In this document: one piece after another, positions 1-7,335 of the stretch
How positions within the stretch are numbered: the first letter of the stretch is position 1
Layout: every line of letters begins with the position of its first letter
Made by a program: the position numbers and the translations under genes
The notes under the pieces: model-generated
Told to the model about the DNA's origin: nothing
Database searches by the model: none
Seen by the model: only the letters and a program-made list of their open reading frames with translations
From: Flaviflagellibacter rhizophilus
Lineage (GTDB): Bacteria; Pseudomonadota; Alphaproteobacteria; Rhizobiales; Methylopilaceae
NCBI RefSeq assembly: GCF_033898525.1
Contig: NZ_JAXAFJ010000001.1
Location: 186,001-250,000, forward strand
Direction of reading: 5' to 3'
DNA length: 64,000 bases

Positions 1-780
1 CGTCAGCACGAGGTCATGCGCTTCGGTGGCAGACAGGATGGCGTGCTCAAGCGTTTCCGGATCATCGCCCAGAATGCCGAAATCCGTGACCTCGCAACCC
101 GCGCGTCCTAGCAGCCCACGCATCATCGCGCGGTTCGATTCGTAGTGTGCGCCGGAGCCGAGCGGGTGTCCCGGCGCCACCAGTTCGTCGCCGCTTGCCA
201 GCAGCGCCACCCGCAAACGGCGTCGCACCGGAAGTTCCGCGAAGCCCAGCGCCGAGGCGAGGGCTACGTGCTGGGGCCGCAGGCGCGTTCCACCGGCGAG
301 AGCGGGGGCACCGAGCGCGATGTCCTCTCCCGCCAGCCGCCGGTTGGCGCCGTGTCCGAGGCCGGCGGGCAGCAGGACCTGCCCGTTCTCCTCGCGCACA
401 TCCTCCTGCATGAAGACTGTGTCCGCCCCACGTGGCATACGAGCGCCGGTAAAAATGCGGGCCGCCTCGCCTCTGCCGAGTTCATGATCGGCGGGGTCTC
501 CGGCGGCGATGCGAACGCCGACGGGCAGCACGGTCTCGCGGCCCTGATGAAGATCCGCGTGCCGCACCGCCCACCCGTCGACGGCGGAATTGTCGTAGCC
601 CGGCAGGCTCAGCGGAGCGATCACGTCGCCCGCGAGGACGCGCCCATCCGCCAGCTCGAGCGGCACGACCTCGATCTCGACCGCAGTCCGCACCCTTTCG
701 GAGATCAGCGCGAGCCCTTCCTCGATGCTCATCGAGCCATTTGAGCCGGGCTTGAAGCAATCGTTGGAGAGTTGGGCCAT
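1..780 (-). CDS. moeA: Molybdopterin molybdenumtransferase MoeA (partial, C-terminus outside window)
   Basis: MoeA inserts molybdate into adenylylated molybdopterin in the last step of molybdenum cofactor synthesis in the cytoplasm. The reverse strand reads from an ATG at 780 to the window edge with no stop, about 260 residues of a roughly 400-residue protein. The N-terminal part has the family pattern GYDNSAVDGWAVR, followed by the IAAGDPA and GARMPRGADTVFMQED segments and a GDELVAPGHPLGSG segment that leads into the MoCF domain. The start overlaps the stop of mobB (TGATG), so the two are one transcription and translation unit. The function is known from the family; nothing unusual is visible in the part seen. 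Confidence 0.93.
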   Translation of the reverse strand, partial: MAQLSNDCFKPGSNGSMSIEEGLALISERVRTAVEIEVVPLELADGRVLAGDVIAPLSLPGYDNSAVDGWAVRHADLHQGRETVLPVGVRIAAGDPADHELGRGEAARIFTGARMPRGADTVFMQEDVREENGQVLLPAGLGHGANRRLAGEDIALGAPALAGGTRLRPQHVALASALGFAELPVRRRLRVALLASGDELVAPGHPLGSGAHYESNRAMMRGLLGRAGCEVTDFGILGDDPETLEHAILSATEAHDLVLT

Positions 781-1295
781 CAGTCCACCCGCTCCGGCTG
801 AAAAGGCCGGGCCTCGATCAGGACGATATCCGCGATACGCCGCGTATCCTCCAGGTCGATCACCGGCAGCGGCACGTCCGCCACGCCACCTTCGGCTGCC
901 ACCGCCACGATCGTCGGATCTTCCGGGTGCAGGAAGGGCTTGCCGTTCGCCGCCCGCCATATCTCCAGCTTGGGATGCGGCCCGCGCTTGAATCCCTCGA
1001 TCAGGACGAGATCCACGGGCGCGAGCCTGCCGATCAGTTCCCCGAGAGATGGCTCGGGAGCGCCCCTCAATTCGCGCATGAGGGCAAAGCGATTTGCGGA
1101 GGTTACAAGAACCTCCGTCGCGCCAGCTTCACGGTGCACCCAGCTGTCTTTGCCCGGCGTGTCGACGTCGAAATTGTGGTGCGCATGCTTGATGGTAGAG
1201 ACCCGCAAGCCGCGTGTAACCAGCTCAGGAATCAGCTTGCCCAGCAGCGTGGTCTTGCCCGCACCGCTCCAGCCTGCCAATCCCATAACACGCAT
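780..1295 (-). CDS. mobB: Molybdopterin-guanine dinucleotide biosynthesis adapter protein MobB
   Basis: MobB is a GTP-binding accessory protein that supports MobA in attaching GMP to molybdopterin. The protein opens with MRVMGLAGWSGAGKTTLL, a Walker A P-loop, and continues with STIKHAHHNFDVDTPGKDSW and LVLIEGFKRGPHPKLEIWR, both typical of MobB. I chose the ATG at 1295 (171 residues) because a GGGAG motif lies eight bases upstream and family members begin right at this P-loop strand; an ATG at 1322 would add nine residues. Its stop overlaps the moeA start. It is divergent from tusA across a gap of about 110 bases. Confidence 0.93.
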   Translation of the reverse strand: MRVMGLAGWSGAGKTTLLGKLIPELVTRGLRVSTIKHAHHNFDVDTPGKDSWVHREAGATEVLVTSANRFALMRELRGAPEPSLGELIGRLAPVDLVLIEGFKRGPHPKLEIWRAANGKPFLHPEDPTIVAVAAEGGVADVPLPVIDLEDTRRIADIVLIEARPFQPERVD

Positions 1296-1407
1296 CCCAG
1301 CCACTCCCGATTGCGCCTTCATCTAGGGGAGAACACCTCTCGATGCACCCCCTTAGGTGTGGCCGCCGCGCTCTTGCCGCCGCCCCTGCCGCATGGCACG
1401 GAGCGGG

Positions 1408-1632
1408 ATGGCTGACACCGTCCTCGATCTCAAGGGCCTGAAATGTCCTTTGCCGGCGCTGAAGACACGCAAGGCGCTGGAGCGCATTCACCCGGGGGAC
1501 GTGCTGGACGTCGTCGTCACGGATCCGATGGCCGCCATCGACATTCCCCATCTCCTGCGGCAAACCGGCGACCAACTCGTCCATCAGCTTGCGGAAGATG
1601 GGCAGCTTGTCTTCCGCATCCGGAAAGCTTGA
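1408..1632 (+). CDS. tusA: TusA-family sulfur carrier protein
   Basis: This small protein of 74 residues carries the TusA/SirA signature: LKGLKCPLPALKTRKAL, with the persulfide-bearing cysteine (about residue 13) in the CPxP motif. TusA relays sulfur as a persulfide to tRNA thiolation, molybdenum cofactor or other acceptors. The ATG at 1408 has GGAG at 1400-1403 and is preferred to an upstream ATG at 1393. It lies between the molybdenum cofactor genes, which need sulfur, and the sulfite reductase genes, so either context fits. Which acceptor it serves cannot be told from sequence. Confidence 0.88.
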   Translation: MADTVLDLKGLKCPLPALKTRKALERIHPGDVLDVVVTDPMAAIDIPHLLRQTGDQLVHQLAEDGQLVFRIRKA

Positions 1633-1638
1633 AATACT

Positions 1639-1681
1639 TCTACATTTTGTAGATTACACCGCATTTCACATCGTCTATGTG
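1639..1681 (+). promoter_or_regulatory. Two palindromes upstream of cysJI, putative operator region
   Basis: A perfect inverted repeat TCTACA-TTT-TGTAGA occupies 1639-1653, seven bases after the tusA stop, and a second, CACAT-N5-ATGTG, occupies 1667-1681. Both sit in an unusually A+T-rich patch for this genome, about 45 to 85 bases upstream of the cysJ start. A TTGAAA at 1629-1634 could be a -35 element overlapping the first repeat. Dimeric repressor or activator binding is inferred; the regulator is not identified. Confidence 0.45.
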
Positions 1682-1723
1682 TAGCCGCCCCTTCAGGGCC
1701 TAGCCGGAACGCGTCCAGAGCCA

Positions 1724-3478
1724 ATGACCTATCGTCCCATTCCCAGCACCGCGCCCTTCAGCGAAGAGGACATCACGCTGCTCAACCGCGTGATCGCCCC
1801 CTCCTCGCCCATCCAGCGCGCCTGGCTCGCGGGGTTTCTCGCCGGGCTCGATGCGCAAGCAGGCGGCGGCGCGCAGGCGGCCCAGCCAGCCCGTGCCTCG
1901 AAGACAAGCGAGCCGCTGACGATCCTGTTCGCGACTGAGTCGGGCAACGCGGAGAAACTGGCCGCTGACGCTGCCAAGGCCGCCCGCAAGAAGGGCTTCA
2001 AGCCAAACATCGTGGACATGGCCGACCTCACGCCAGAGGATCTCACCAAGGCGAAGAAGCTGCTCGTCATCGCCGCCACCTGGGGTGAAGGCGATCCGCC
2101 GTCCCGCGTCGTGCACACCTATGAAATGCTGATGGGCGACACCGCGCCGCGCGTGGATGGCCTGCAGTTCAGCGTGCTGTCGCTTGGCGACACCGCCTAT
2201 GTCGATTTCTGCGCCATCGGCCGCAACATCGACGAGCGGCTGGAAGCTCTTGGCGGCACCCGCGTGGCGGACCGCGTGGATTGCGATCTCGACTTCGCGG
2301 CTCCCGCCGCCGGCTGGATCGAGTCCACGCTCGAAATCATCGCTCCCGCGCAGACCGCCGATGCCGGCCACGTCATCGAGGTCGATTTCGGCGCCCGCCA
2401 GGCCGTGGTGCCGGATGCGCCTGCCGAACTCGAAGTCGTCGACCACATCAACCTCAACTCCTCCCGCTCGGACAAGGAGACCATCCACCTCGCGCTCGGT
2501 TTCGAGGATGAGATGGCCTACGAGCCCGGCGATGCGCTGGACATCTACCCGCTGAACGAGCCCGCGCTGGCGGAGGAGATCCTCAACGCCACCGGCCATG
2601 CCGGGAACGACGTGCTGAGGGACGAACTGATCCGCGACCGCGACATCACGACGCTCTCGGTGAAGACGCTGGAGAAGTTCGCGGCGGCCATCGGCGACAA
2701 GGATGTGCAGGCGCTCATCGCGGGGGGTCATGCACGCGACTGGATCGCCGGCCGCCAGCTGATCGACCTCGTGACGGCGCATCCGGTGAAGCTTTCGGTC
2801 GAGCAGATCTTCGACATCACCCGTCCGCTGGCGCCGCGCGCCTATTCTATCGCCTCCTCCCGCAAGGAGTTCGAGGACGAGGTGCATGTGCTGGTCGCCG
2901 CCGTGCGCTACGAGACTCATGGCCGGCAGCGCATGGGCGTCACGTCCTCCTACATCGCCGACAGGCTGAAGAAGGGCGCGAGCGTCCGGGCCAAGCTGAA
3001 GCCGAACAAGCACTTCCGCCTGCCGGAACCCGACCGCGACGTCATCATGATCGGCCCGGGCACCGGTGTCGCGCCGTTCCGCGCCTTCGTGCAGGAGCGC
3101 CGCGCCATCGCCGCCTCGGGGCGCAACTGGCTGTTCTTCGGTGACCGCCAGTTCACGCACGATTTCCTGTACCAGCTGGAATGGCAGGAAGCGCTGGCCG
3201 ACGGCTCGCTGGCGCGCATGGACGTGGCGTTCTCACGGGATGCCCCGCAGAAGGTCTATGTGCAGGACCGCATGTGGCACCGCCGCACCGACCTGGTTGA
3301 CTGGCTGGAAGGCGGCGCCAAGTTCTATGTGTGCGGCGATGCCAAGAACATGGCCCGCGACGTTCGCGCCACGCTGGTGAAGGCCTTCGCGGACGTGAAG
3401 GCGCTGAGCGCCGAGAATGCCGAGGCTGCCGTCCGCGCACTGGAAGCCGAGAAGCGCTACCTGCAGGACGTCTACTAG
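1724..3478 (+). CDS. cysJ: Assimilatory sulfite reductase (NADPH) flavoprotein subunit
   Basis: This diflavin reductase of 584 residues passes electrons from NADPH through FAD and FMN to the sulfite reductase hemoprotein. After a short leader come a flavodoxin domain (TILFATESGNAEKLA at about residues 66-80), a CysJ-type FAD domain with RAYSIASS near residue 371, an NADP domain with MIGPGTGVAPFRAF near residue 440, and the C-terminal YLQDVY that caps the flavin in this family. Length matches CysJ (about 600). The partner gene cysI follows after 82 bases, so this is a two-gene unit. The hydrophobic leader is not a signal peptide, in keeping with a cytoplasmic enzyme. Confidence 0.93.
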   Translation: MTYRPIPSTAPFSEEDITLLNRVIAPSSPIQRAWLAGFLAGLDAQAGGGAQAAQPARASKTSEPLTILFATESGNAEKLAADAAKAARKKGFKPNIVDMADLTPEDLTKAKKLLVIAATWGEGDPPSRVVHTYEMLMGDTAPRVDGLQFSVLSLGDTAYVDFCAIGRNIDERLEALGGTRVADRVDCDLDFAAPAAGWIESTLEIIAPAQTADAGHVIEVDFGARQAVVPDAPAELEVVDHINLNSSRSDKETIHLALGFEDEMAYEPGDALDIYPLNEPALAEEILNATGHAGNDVLRDELIRDRDITTLSVKTLEKFAAAIGDKDVQALIAGGHARDWIAGRQLIDLVTAHPVKLSVEQIFDITRPLAPRAYSIASSRKEFEDEVHVLVAAVRYETHGRQRMGVTSSYIADRLKKGASVRAKLKPNKHFRLPEPDRDVIMIGPGTGVAPFRAFVQERRAIAASGRNWLFFGDRQFTHDFLYQLEWQEALADGSLARMDVAFSRDAPQKVYVQDRMWHRRTDLVDWLEGGAKFYVCGDAKNMARDVRATLVKAFADVKALSAENAEAAVRALEAEKRYLQDVY

Positions 3479-3560
3479 AACGCCGTCATCCTTCGGCACG
3501 GCCGGAGGATCGCTCAACCCCCTGGATGGGTCTTCCGATCAAGCCGGAAGACGACGCGAA

Positions 3561-5291
3561 ATGACCGAGAAGCTCGCCCGCAACGAATACCTGAAGGAAG
3601 CCAGCCGCTATCTGCGCGGAACGCTGGCCGAAGGCCTCGCCAACGATGTGACGGGCGAGATTTCCGAGGACGACCAGCAACTGGTCAAGTTCCACGGAAT
3701 GTACCTGCAGGACGAGCGCGACCTGCGCGCCGAACGCACCCGCAAGAAGCTGGAGAAGGCGTTCTCCTTCATGATCCGGGTGCGCATCCCGGGTGGCGTG
3801 ACGACGCCGCAGCAATGGCTTGCGATGGACGAGATCGGCCGCATCTATGCGAACGGCACGCTTCGCCTGACGACCCGCGAAACCTTTCAGTTCCATGGTG
3901 TCATCAAGTCCAACGCCAAGGCGGCCATCCAGAGGCTGGATTCGGTGCTGCTCGACACCATCGCCGCATGCGGCGACGTGAACCGAAACGTGTTATCTGC
4001 CTCCAATCCGCACCAGTCGGGGACGCATCAGGCGGCTTACGAGCTGGCCAAGAACATCTCGGATCACCTGCTGCCCCGCACCGGTGCCTATCGCGAGATC
4101 TGGCTGGACGGCGAGAAGATCGCGGGCGGCGAGGAGACTGCCGAGGTCATCGAGCCGATCTACGGCCACACCTATCTGCCGCGGAAGTTCAAGACCGTGG
4201 TGGCGGTGCCGCCGCAGAACGATGTCGATATCTACGCGCACGATCTTGGCTTCATCGCGATCCTCGGCGAGGACGGGCAGCTTCAGGGCTGGAACGTCAC
4301 CGTCGGCGGCGGCATGGGCATGACCCATGGCAACACGGAAACCTTCCCGCGCACTGCGAACGTGCTCGGCTTCTGCAAGCCGGACGACGCGCTGAAGTTT
4401 GCCGAGGCCGTGCTGACCACTCAGCGCGACTGGGGTGACCGCACCAACCGCGCCCATGCGCGCGTCAAGTACACGGTCGAGACACGGGGCGTGGACGCGT
4501 GGCGCGAGGAGGTCGGCAAGCGCGCCGGCGTGCCCTTCGAACCCGCGCGACCGTTCAGCTTCACCGGAACCGGCGACCGCTTTGGCTGGACAGAGGGCGA
4601 GGACGGCAGATCCCACCTCACGCTGTTCATCCAGAACGGCCGAATCAAGGACGTGCCCGGCGGCGCACAGATGATGACGGGCCTGCGCCGCATCGCTGAG
4701 ATCCACGACGGCGAGTTCCGCATGACGTCGAACCAGAACGTCATCGTCGCCAATGTCTCGCCCGAGAAACGCGCCCAGATTGAGCAACTGGTGGCGGAGC
4801 ACGGCCTTACCTCCGAAGCGTCGGCTATCCGCCGCAACGCCATGGCCTGCGTGGCGCTGCCGACCTGCGGCCTCGCGCTGGCTGAAAGCGAACGCTACCT
4901 GCCGAGCCTGATCACCCTGTTCGAGGAACGCCTCAACGCGCTCGGGCTGGGCGAGGAGGAGATCATCGTTCGGATGACAGGCTGCCCCAACGGCTGCGCC
5001 CGTCCCTATCTTGCGGAGATCGGCTTCGTCGGCACCGGCCCGGGCCGCTACAACCTCTATCTCGGCGCGGCCTTCAACGGCGAGCGGCTCTCGAAGCTGT
5101 ACCTGAAGGACGTCACGGAAGAGGAAGCGCTGGAGGCCCTACAGCCGCTGTTCGAAGATTTTGCGGCCAATCGCCAGAGCGGCGAGCACTTCTCGGATTT
5201 CGTCATCCGGCAGGGCTATGTCGCGGCGACCACCAACGGCCCGGATTTCCACGTCAACACAGGCCCGCAGCGCCTGGCCGCAGCTCAATAA
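3561..5291 (+). CDS. cysI: Assimilatory sulfite reductase hemoprotein subunit
   Basis: This subunit reduces sulfite to sulfide with six electrons, using siroheme coupled to a 4Fe-4S cluster. The four cluster cysteines are visible in ALPTCGLALAESER with the cysteine of CVALPTC before it, and in MTGCPNGCARPY (about residues 430-480). The N-terminal half has the paired ferredoxin-like nitrite/sulfite reductase repeats, including the segment TLRLTTRETFQFHGV. The ATG at 3561 starts MTEKLARNEYLKEASRYLRG, typical for the family; length is 576 residues against about 570 for E. coli CysI. It forms a complex with the product of cysJ immediately upstream. Confidence 0.95.
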   Translation: MTEKLARNEYLKEASRYLRGTLAEGLANDVTGEISEDDQQLVKFHGMYLQDERDLRAERTRKKLEKAFSFMIRVRIPGGVTTPQQWLAMDEIGRIYANGTLRLTTRETFQFHGVIKSNAKAAIQRLDSVLLDTIAACGDVNRNVLSASNPHQSGTHQAAYELAKNISDHLLPRTGAYREIWLDGEKIAGGEETAEVIEPIYGHTYLPRKFKTVVAVPPQNDVDIYAHDLGFIAILGEDGQLQGWNVTVGGGMGMTHGNTETFPRTANVLGFCKPDDALKFAEAVLTTQRDWGDRTNRAHARVKYTVETRGVDAWREEVGKRAGVPFEPARPFSFTGTGDRFGWTEGEDGRSHLTLFIQNGRIKDVPGGAQMMTGLRRIAEIHDGEFRMTSNQNVIVANVSPEKRAQIEQLVAEHGLTSEASAIRRNAMACVALPTCGLALAESERYLPSLITLFEERLNALGLGEEEIIVRMTGCPNGCARPYLAEIGFVGTGPGRYNLYLGAAFNGERLSKLYLKDVTEEEALEALQPLFEDFAANRQSGEHFSDFVIRQGYVAATTNGPDFHVNTGPQRLAAAQ

Positions 5292-5420
5292 GGTTCGGTA
5301 GTGCACCTTTCTTGATCACGCCTGTGGATGGGGCACGCCTGCGACATTCTGTCCAATCGCGGCGCAAGGATCGGCATCCCACTCTTTGCCTGTCTGCAAC
5401 AACCGAAAGGAGGTGATCCA

Positions 5421-5492
5421 GTGTCTCATTGTCTTTCTCCGCGTGCGCTGGTCATCGCGGTCTGGACTGCCTCTGGTGTCCGCACCGCTTGA
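5421..5492 (+). CDS. Candidate 23-codon small ORF with maximal Shine-Dalgarno
   Basis: A GTG at 5421 opens a frame of 23 codons (MSHCLSPRALVIAVWTASGV plus three residues) ending in TGA at 5490. Seven bases before it ends the GGAGG of a 17-base stretch (5405-5421) that is the exact complement of the alphaproteobacterial 16S rRNA 3' tail. A strong hairpin terminator follows at 5535. The peptide has a short hydrophobic stretch and no family I recognise. It may be a leader peptide, a small membrane protein or a non-coding RNA whose job is to meet the ribosome. Translation is inferred from the ribosome binding site alone. Confidence 0.4.
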   Translation: MSHCLSPRALVIAVWTASGVRTA

Positions 5493-5534
5493 GCTGCGTT
5501 GATTGCGGTTTGTCCGCAGCGCGGTATGACAATG

Positions 5535-5560
5535 GAAGGGCTGCCGAAAGGCGGCCCTTC
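5535..5560 (+). terminator. Intrinsic terminator between the small gene and yaiI
   Basis: GAAGGGCTGCC and GGCGGCCCTTC form an 11-pair stem (one G-U pair) closed by a GAAA tetraloop, followed by CTTGTTTCC. It lies 43 bases after the small frame and only 18 bases before the next start codon, so it isolates the small gene as its own short transcript. Confidence 0.7.
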
Positions 5561-5577
5561 TTGTTTCCAGAGGTCCC

Positions 5578-6045
5578 ATGCCCGGCCCCATCACCATCTT
5601 TGTCGACGCCGATGCCTGCCCGGTAAAGGAAGAGATCTACCGTGTCGCAGGGCGGTATGGGTTGAAGGTCTTCGTCGTGGCCAACGCCTTCATCAACACA
5701 CCGCGCGATGCCATGATCGAACGCGTGATCGTACCCGCCGGGCCCGACGTGGCGGATGACTGGATCGCCGAGCGTGCCGCGGCCGGCTCCATCGTGGTCA
5801 CCCAGGATGTGCCGCTGGCCGACCGTTGCGTGAAGGCGGGTGCGGAGGTGATCGGCAACACCGGCCGCGCCTTCACCACCGCCAGCATTGGGATGGCGCT
5901 TGCCACCCGCAACCTCATGGACGACCTGCGCTCCGCCGGCCAGACCACGCGCGGGCCGAAGCCATTCTCGCCGCGCGACCGTTCGGACTTCTTGCAGGCG
6001 CTTGACGGTGCGGTTCAGAAGCTGAAGCGCGACGGGTTCGGGTAG
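5578..6045 (+). CDS. yaiI: YaiI/YqxD family protein (DUF188, UPF0178)
   Basis: The 155-residue protein begins MPGPITIFVDADACPVKEEI, the invariant DUF188 opening with the acidic DADACPVK cluster, and contains VTQDVPLADRC and the C-terminal FSPRDRSDFLQALD characteristic of the family. The fold is related to PIN-like nucleases and the conserved acids could bind metal, but no activity is established for the family as far as I know. It is preceded closely by a terminator, so its promoter must lie within or right after that hairpin, or it depends on read-through. Confidence 0.9.
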   Translation: MPGPITIFVDADACPVKEEIYRVAGRYGLKVFVVANAFINTPRDAMIERVIVPAGPDVADDWIAERAAAGSIVVTQDVPLADRCVKAGAEVIGNTGRAFTTASIGMALATRNLMDDLRSAGQTTRGPKPFSPRDRSDFLQALDGAVQKLKRDGFG

Positions 6046-6146
6046 AATACGTCGGGTATCAGCGACGGATTATTAAGCGACTACCTGCATTTATCGGCTG
6101 ATACGGGCGCCATCGAAGCCGCGCTCCGGAGCCGCACGCCGATCCC

Positions 6147-7313
6147 ATGGATTTCCTGACGCTCTATGTCGTCATTTTCCTGAACTCGATCGCGCTGTGC
6201 GCAATCTGGGCTGCGATCGCCGTCAGCTATCGTGACTTGCGGCCAGCGCGATTTTGGCTGGCTTCCTGTGTGCTCTCCGTGATCAGCGGCGTCGTGCTCG
6301 CCTTGCAGGGAAATGCCGGGCTCGCGATCCCAACCTTGGCTGCCAACGCATTCGTCCTGTTCGGCCTGTTCAGCGTCTGGATGGGTGTCAGGGTGTTCCA
6401 CGGGCAGGCGTCGGGATGGCGGGTTGCCGTGCTGCTCACCTTGCTTTGCGTTGCGGCCATGGCCGCGAGCTTTCATCCGTGGTGGGGGCGGAATCCTATC
6501 TACACCGCGGCGCAGATCCTGCCGCTCGGCATGGCCATGGCGCATCTGCTTGCGAAAGGGCGCCGTTCCGTCGGCAGCGGGATGGCCTGCGCCGGCATCC
6601 TCGTTGCGATCACGGTCAACAGTCTCACATGCCTGTCGAACATCGCTCTTCTCGCAGGCTACCCCGTTGCGCAGGCGACCGTGACCCAGATCGCGAGCAT
6701 CAGCCTTCTCGGGCTGGTGTTCTCAGAAGTCGTCTGCAACTTCGGCCTCGTCATGATGACGATCGACCGCCTGCGCAGTGAGATCGCCCACCTGGCGACC
6801 GAAGACGCGCTGACCGGGCTTCATAACCGACGCTACCTCGCGGGGCATCTGCCAACCGAGGTGGGGCGCGCCGCCCGCACGGGGGAGCCGCTTTGCCTGA
6901 TGATCATCGACCTCGATCGCCTCAAGCAGATCAATGACAGCTTCGGCCACGCCGCCGGGGATGCAAGCCTGCGCCACATTGCCGATCTCGTGAAGCGGCA
7001 ATTGCGAACCGACGATGTCCTGATCCGCCTCGGAGGAGACGAGTTCTGCGTCGTCCTCGCGGCGACCACACTGCGGCACGCGCAGGACATCGCCGACGAT
7101 GTGGTGCGCACCGTCCGGGCGACACCGCTGAGGTGGAAGAGCGCCGATGTGCCGGTCAGCGTCAGCATCGGGTTGGCCGTCCTGGACACATCCCTCGCCC
7201 CGGACGCAGTCGCCTTCTTCGAGAACGCCGACGCCGCTCTCTACGATGCCAAGCGGAACGGTCGGGGGCGCTACTCGGTCTTCGCCGCTCCCATGGCCTT
7301 GAAGTCGGCCTGA
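6147..7313 (+). CDS. Membrane-anchored diguanylate cyclase (GGDEF)
   Basis: The 388-residue protein has about 200 residues of hydrophobic helices (six or seven membrane segments, starting TLYVVIFLNSIALCAIWAA) followed by a GGDEF domain. The active-site motif RLGGDEF is intact at residues 294-300, and an RTDD (RxxD) product-inhibition site sits exactly five residues upstream, so the enzyme should make cyclic di-GMP from two GTP and be feedback controlled. LATEDALTGLHNRRYL marks the domain start near residue 215. No EAL domain follows. The sensor region is not a family I can name with certainty; the ligand is unknown. It converges on the next gene. Confidence 0.9.
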   Translation: MDFLTLYVVIFLNSIALCAIWAAIAVSYRDLRPARFWLASCVLSVISGVVLALQGNAGLAIPTLAANAFVLFGLFSVWMGVRVFHGQASGWRVAVLLTLLCVAAMAASFHPWWGRNPIYTAAQILPLGMAMAHLLAKGRRSVGSGMACAGILVAITVNSLTCLSNIALLAGYPVAQATVTQIASISLLGLVFSEVVCNFGLVMMTIDRLRSEIAHLATEDALTGLHNRRYLAGHLPTEVGRAARTGEPLCLMIIDLDRLKQINDSFGHAAGDASLRHIADLVKRQLRTDDVLIRLGGDEFCVVLAATTLRHAQDIADDVVRTVRATPLRWKSADVPVSVSIGLAVLDTSLAPDAVAFFENADAALYDAKRNGRGRYSVFAAPMALKSA

Positions 7314-7334
7314 CGGGGCGGCTGAAACGCCCCG
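7314..7334. terminator. Hairpin between convergent genes
   Basis: CGGGGCG and CGCCCCG form a perfect seven-pair stem with a seven-base loop, filling the 22-base gap between the cyclase stop and the PEP-carboxylase homologue stop. There is no clear T tract, so it could serve both directions weakly or work with Rho. Confidence 0.4.
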
Positions 7335-7335
7335 A

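Noticed and set aside
5405..5421. A 16S rRNA fragment on the minus strand
   Set aside because: The 17-base match to the 16S tail does not extend into the preceding rRNA sequence, so it is not an rRNA remnant.
5429..5626. Cysteine-rich frame starting TTG on the plus strand (six cysteines in CAGHRGLDCLWC and SCVDCG)
   Set aside because: It would start inside the better-supported GTG frame without its own ribosome site, runs through a terminator hairpin and into yaiI. Kept only as an alternative reading of the small element.
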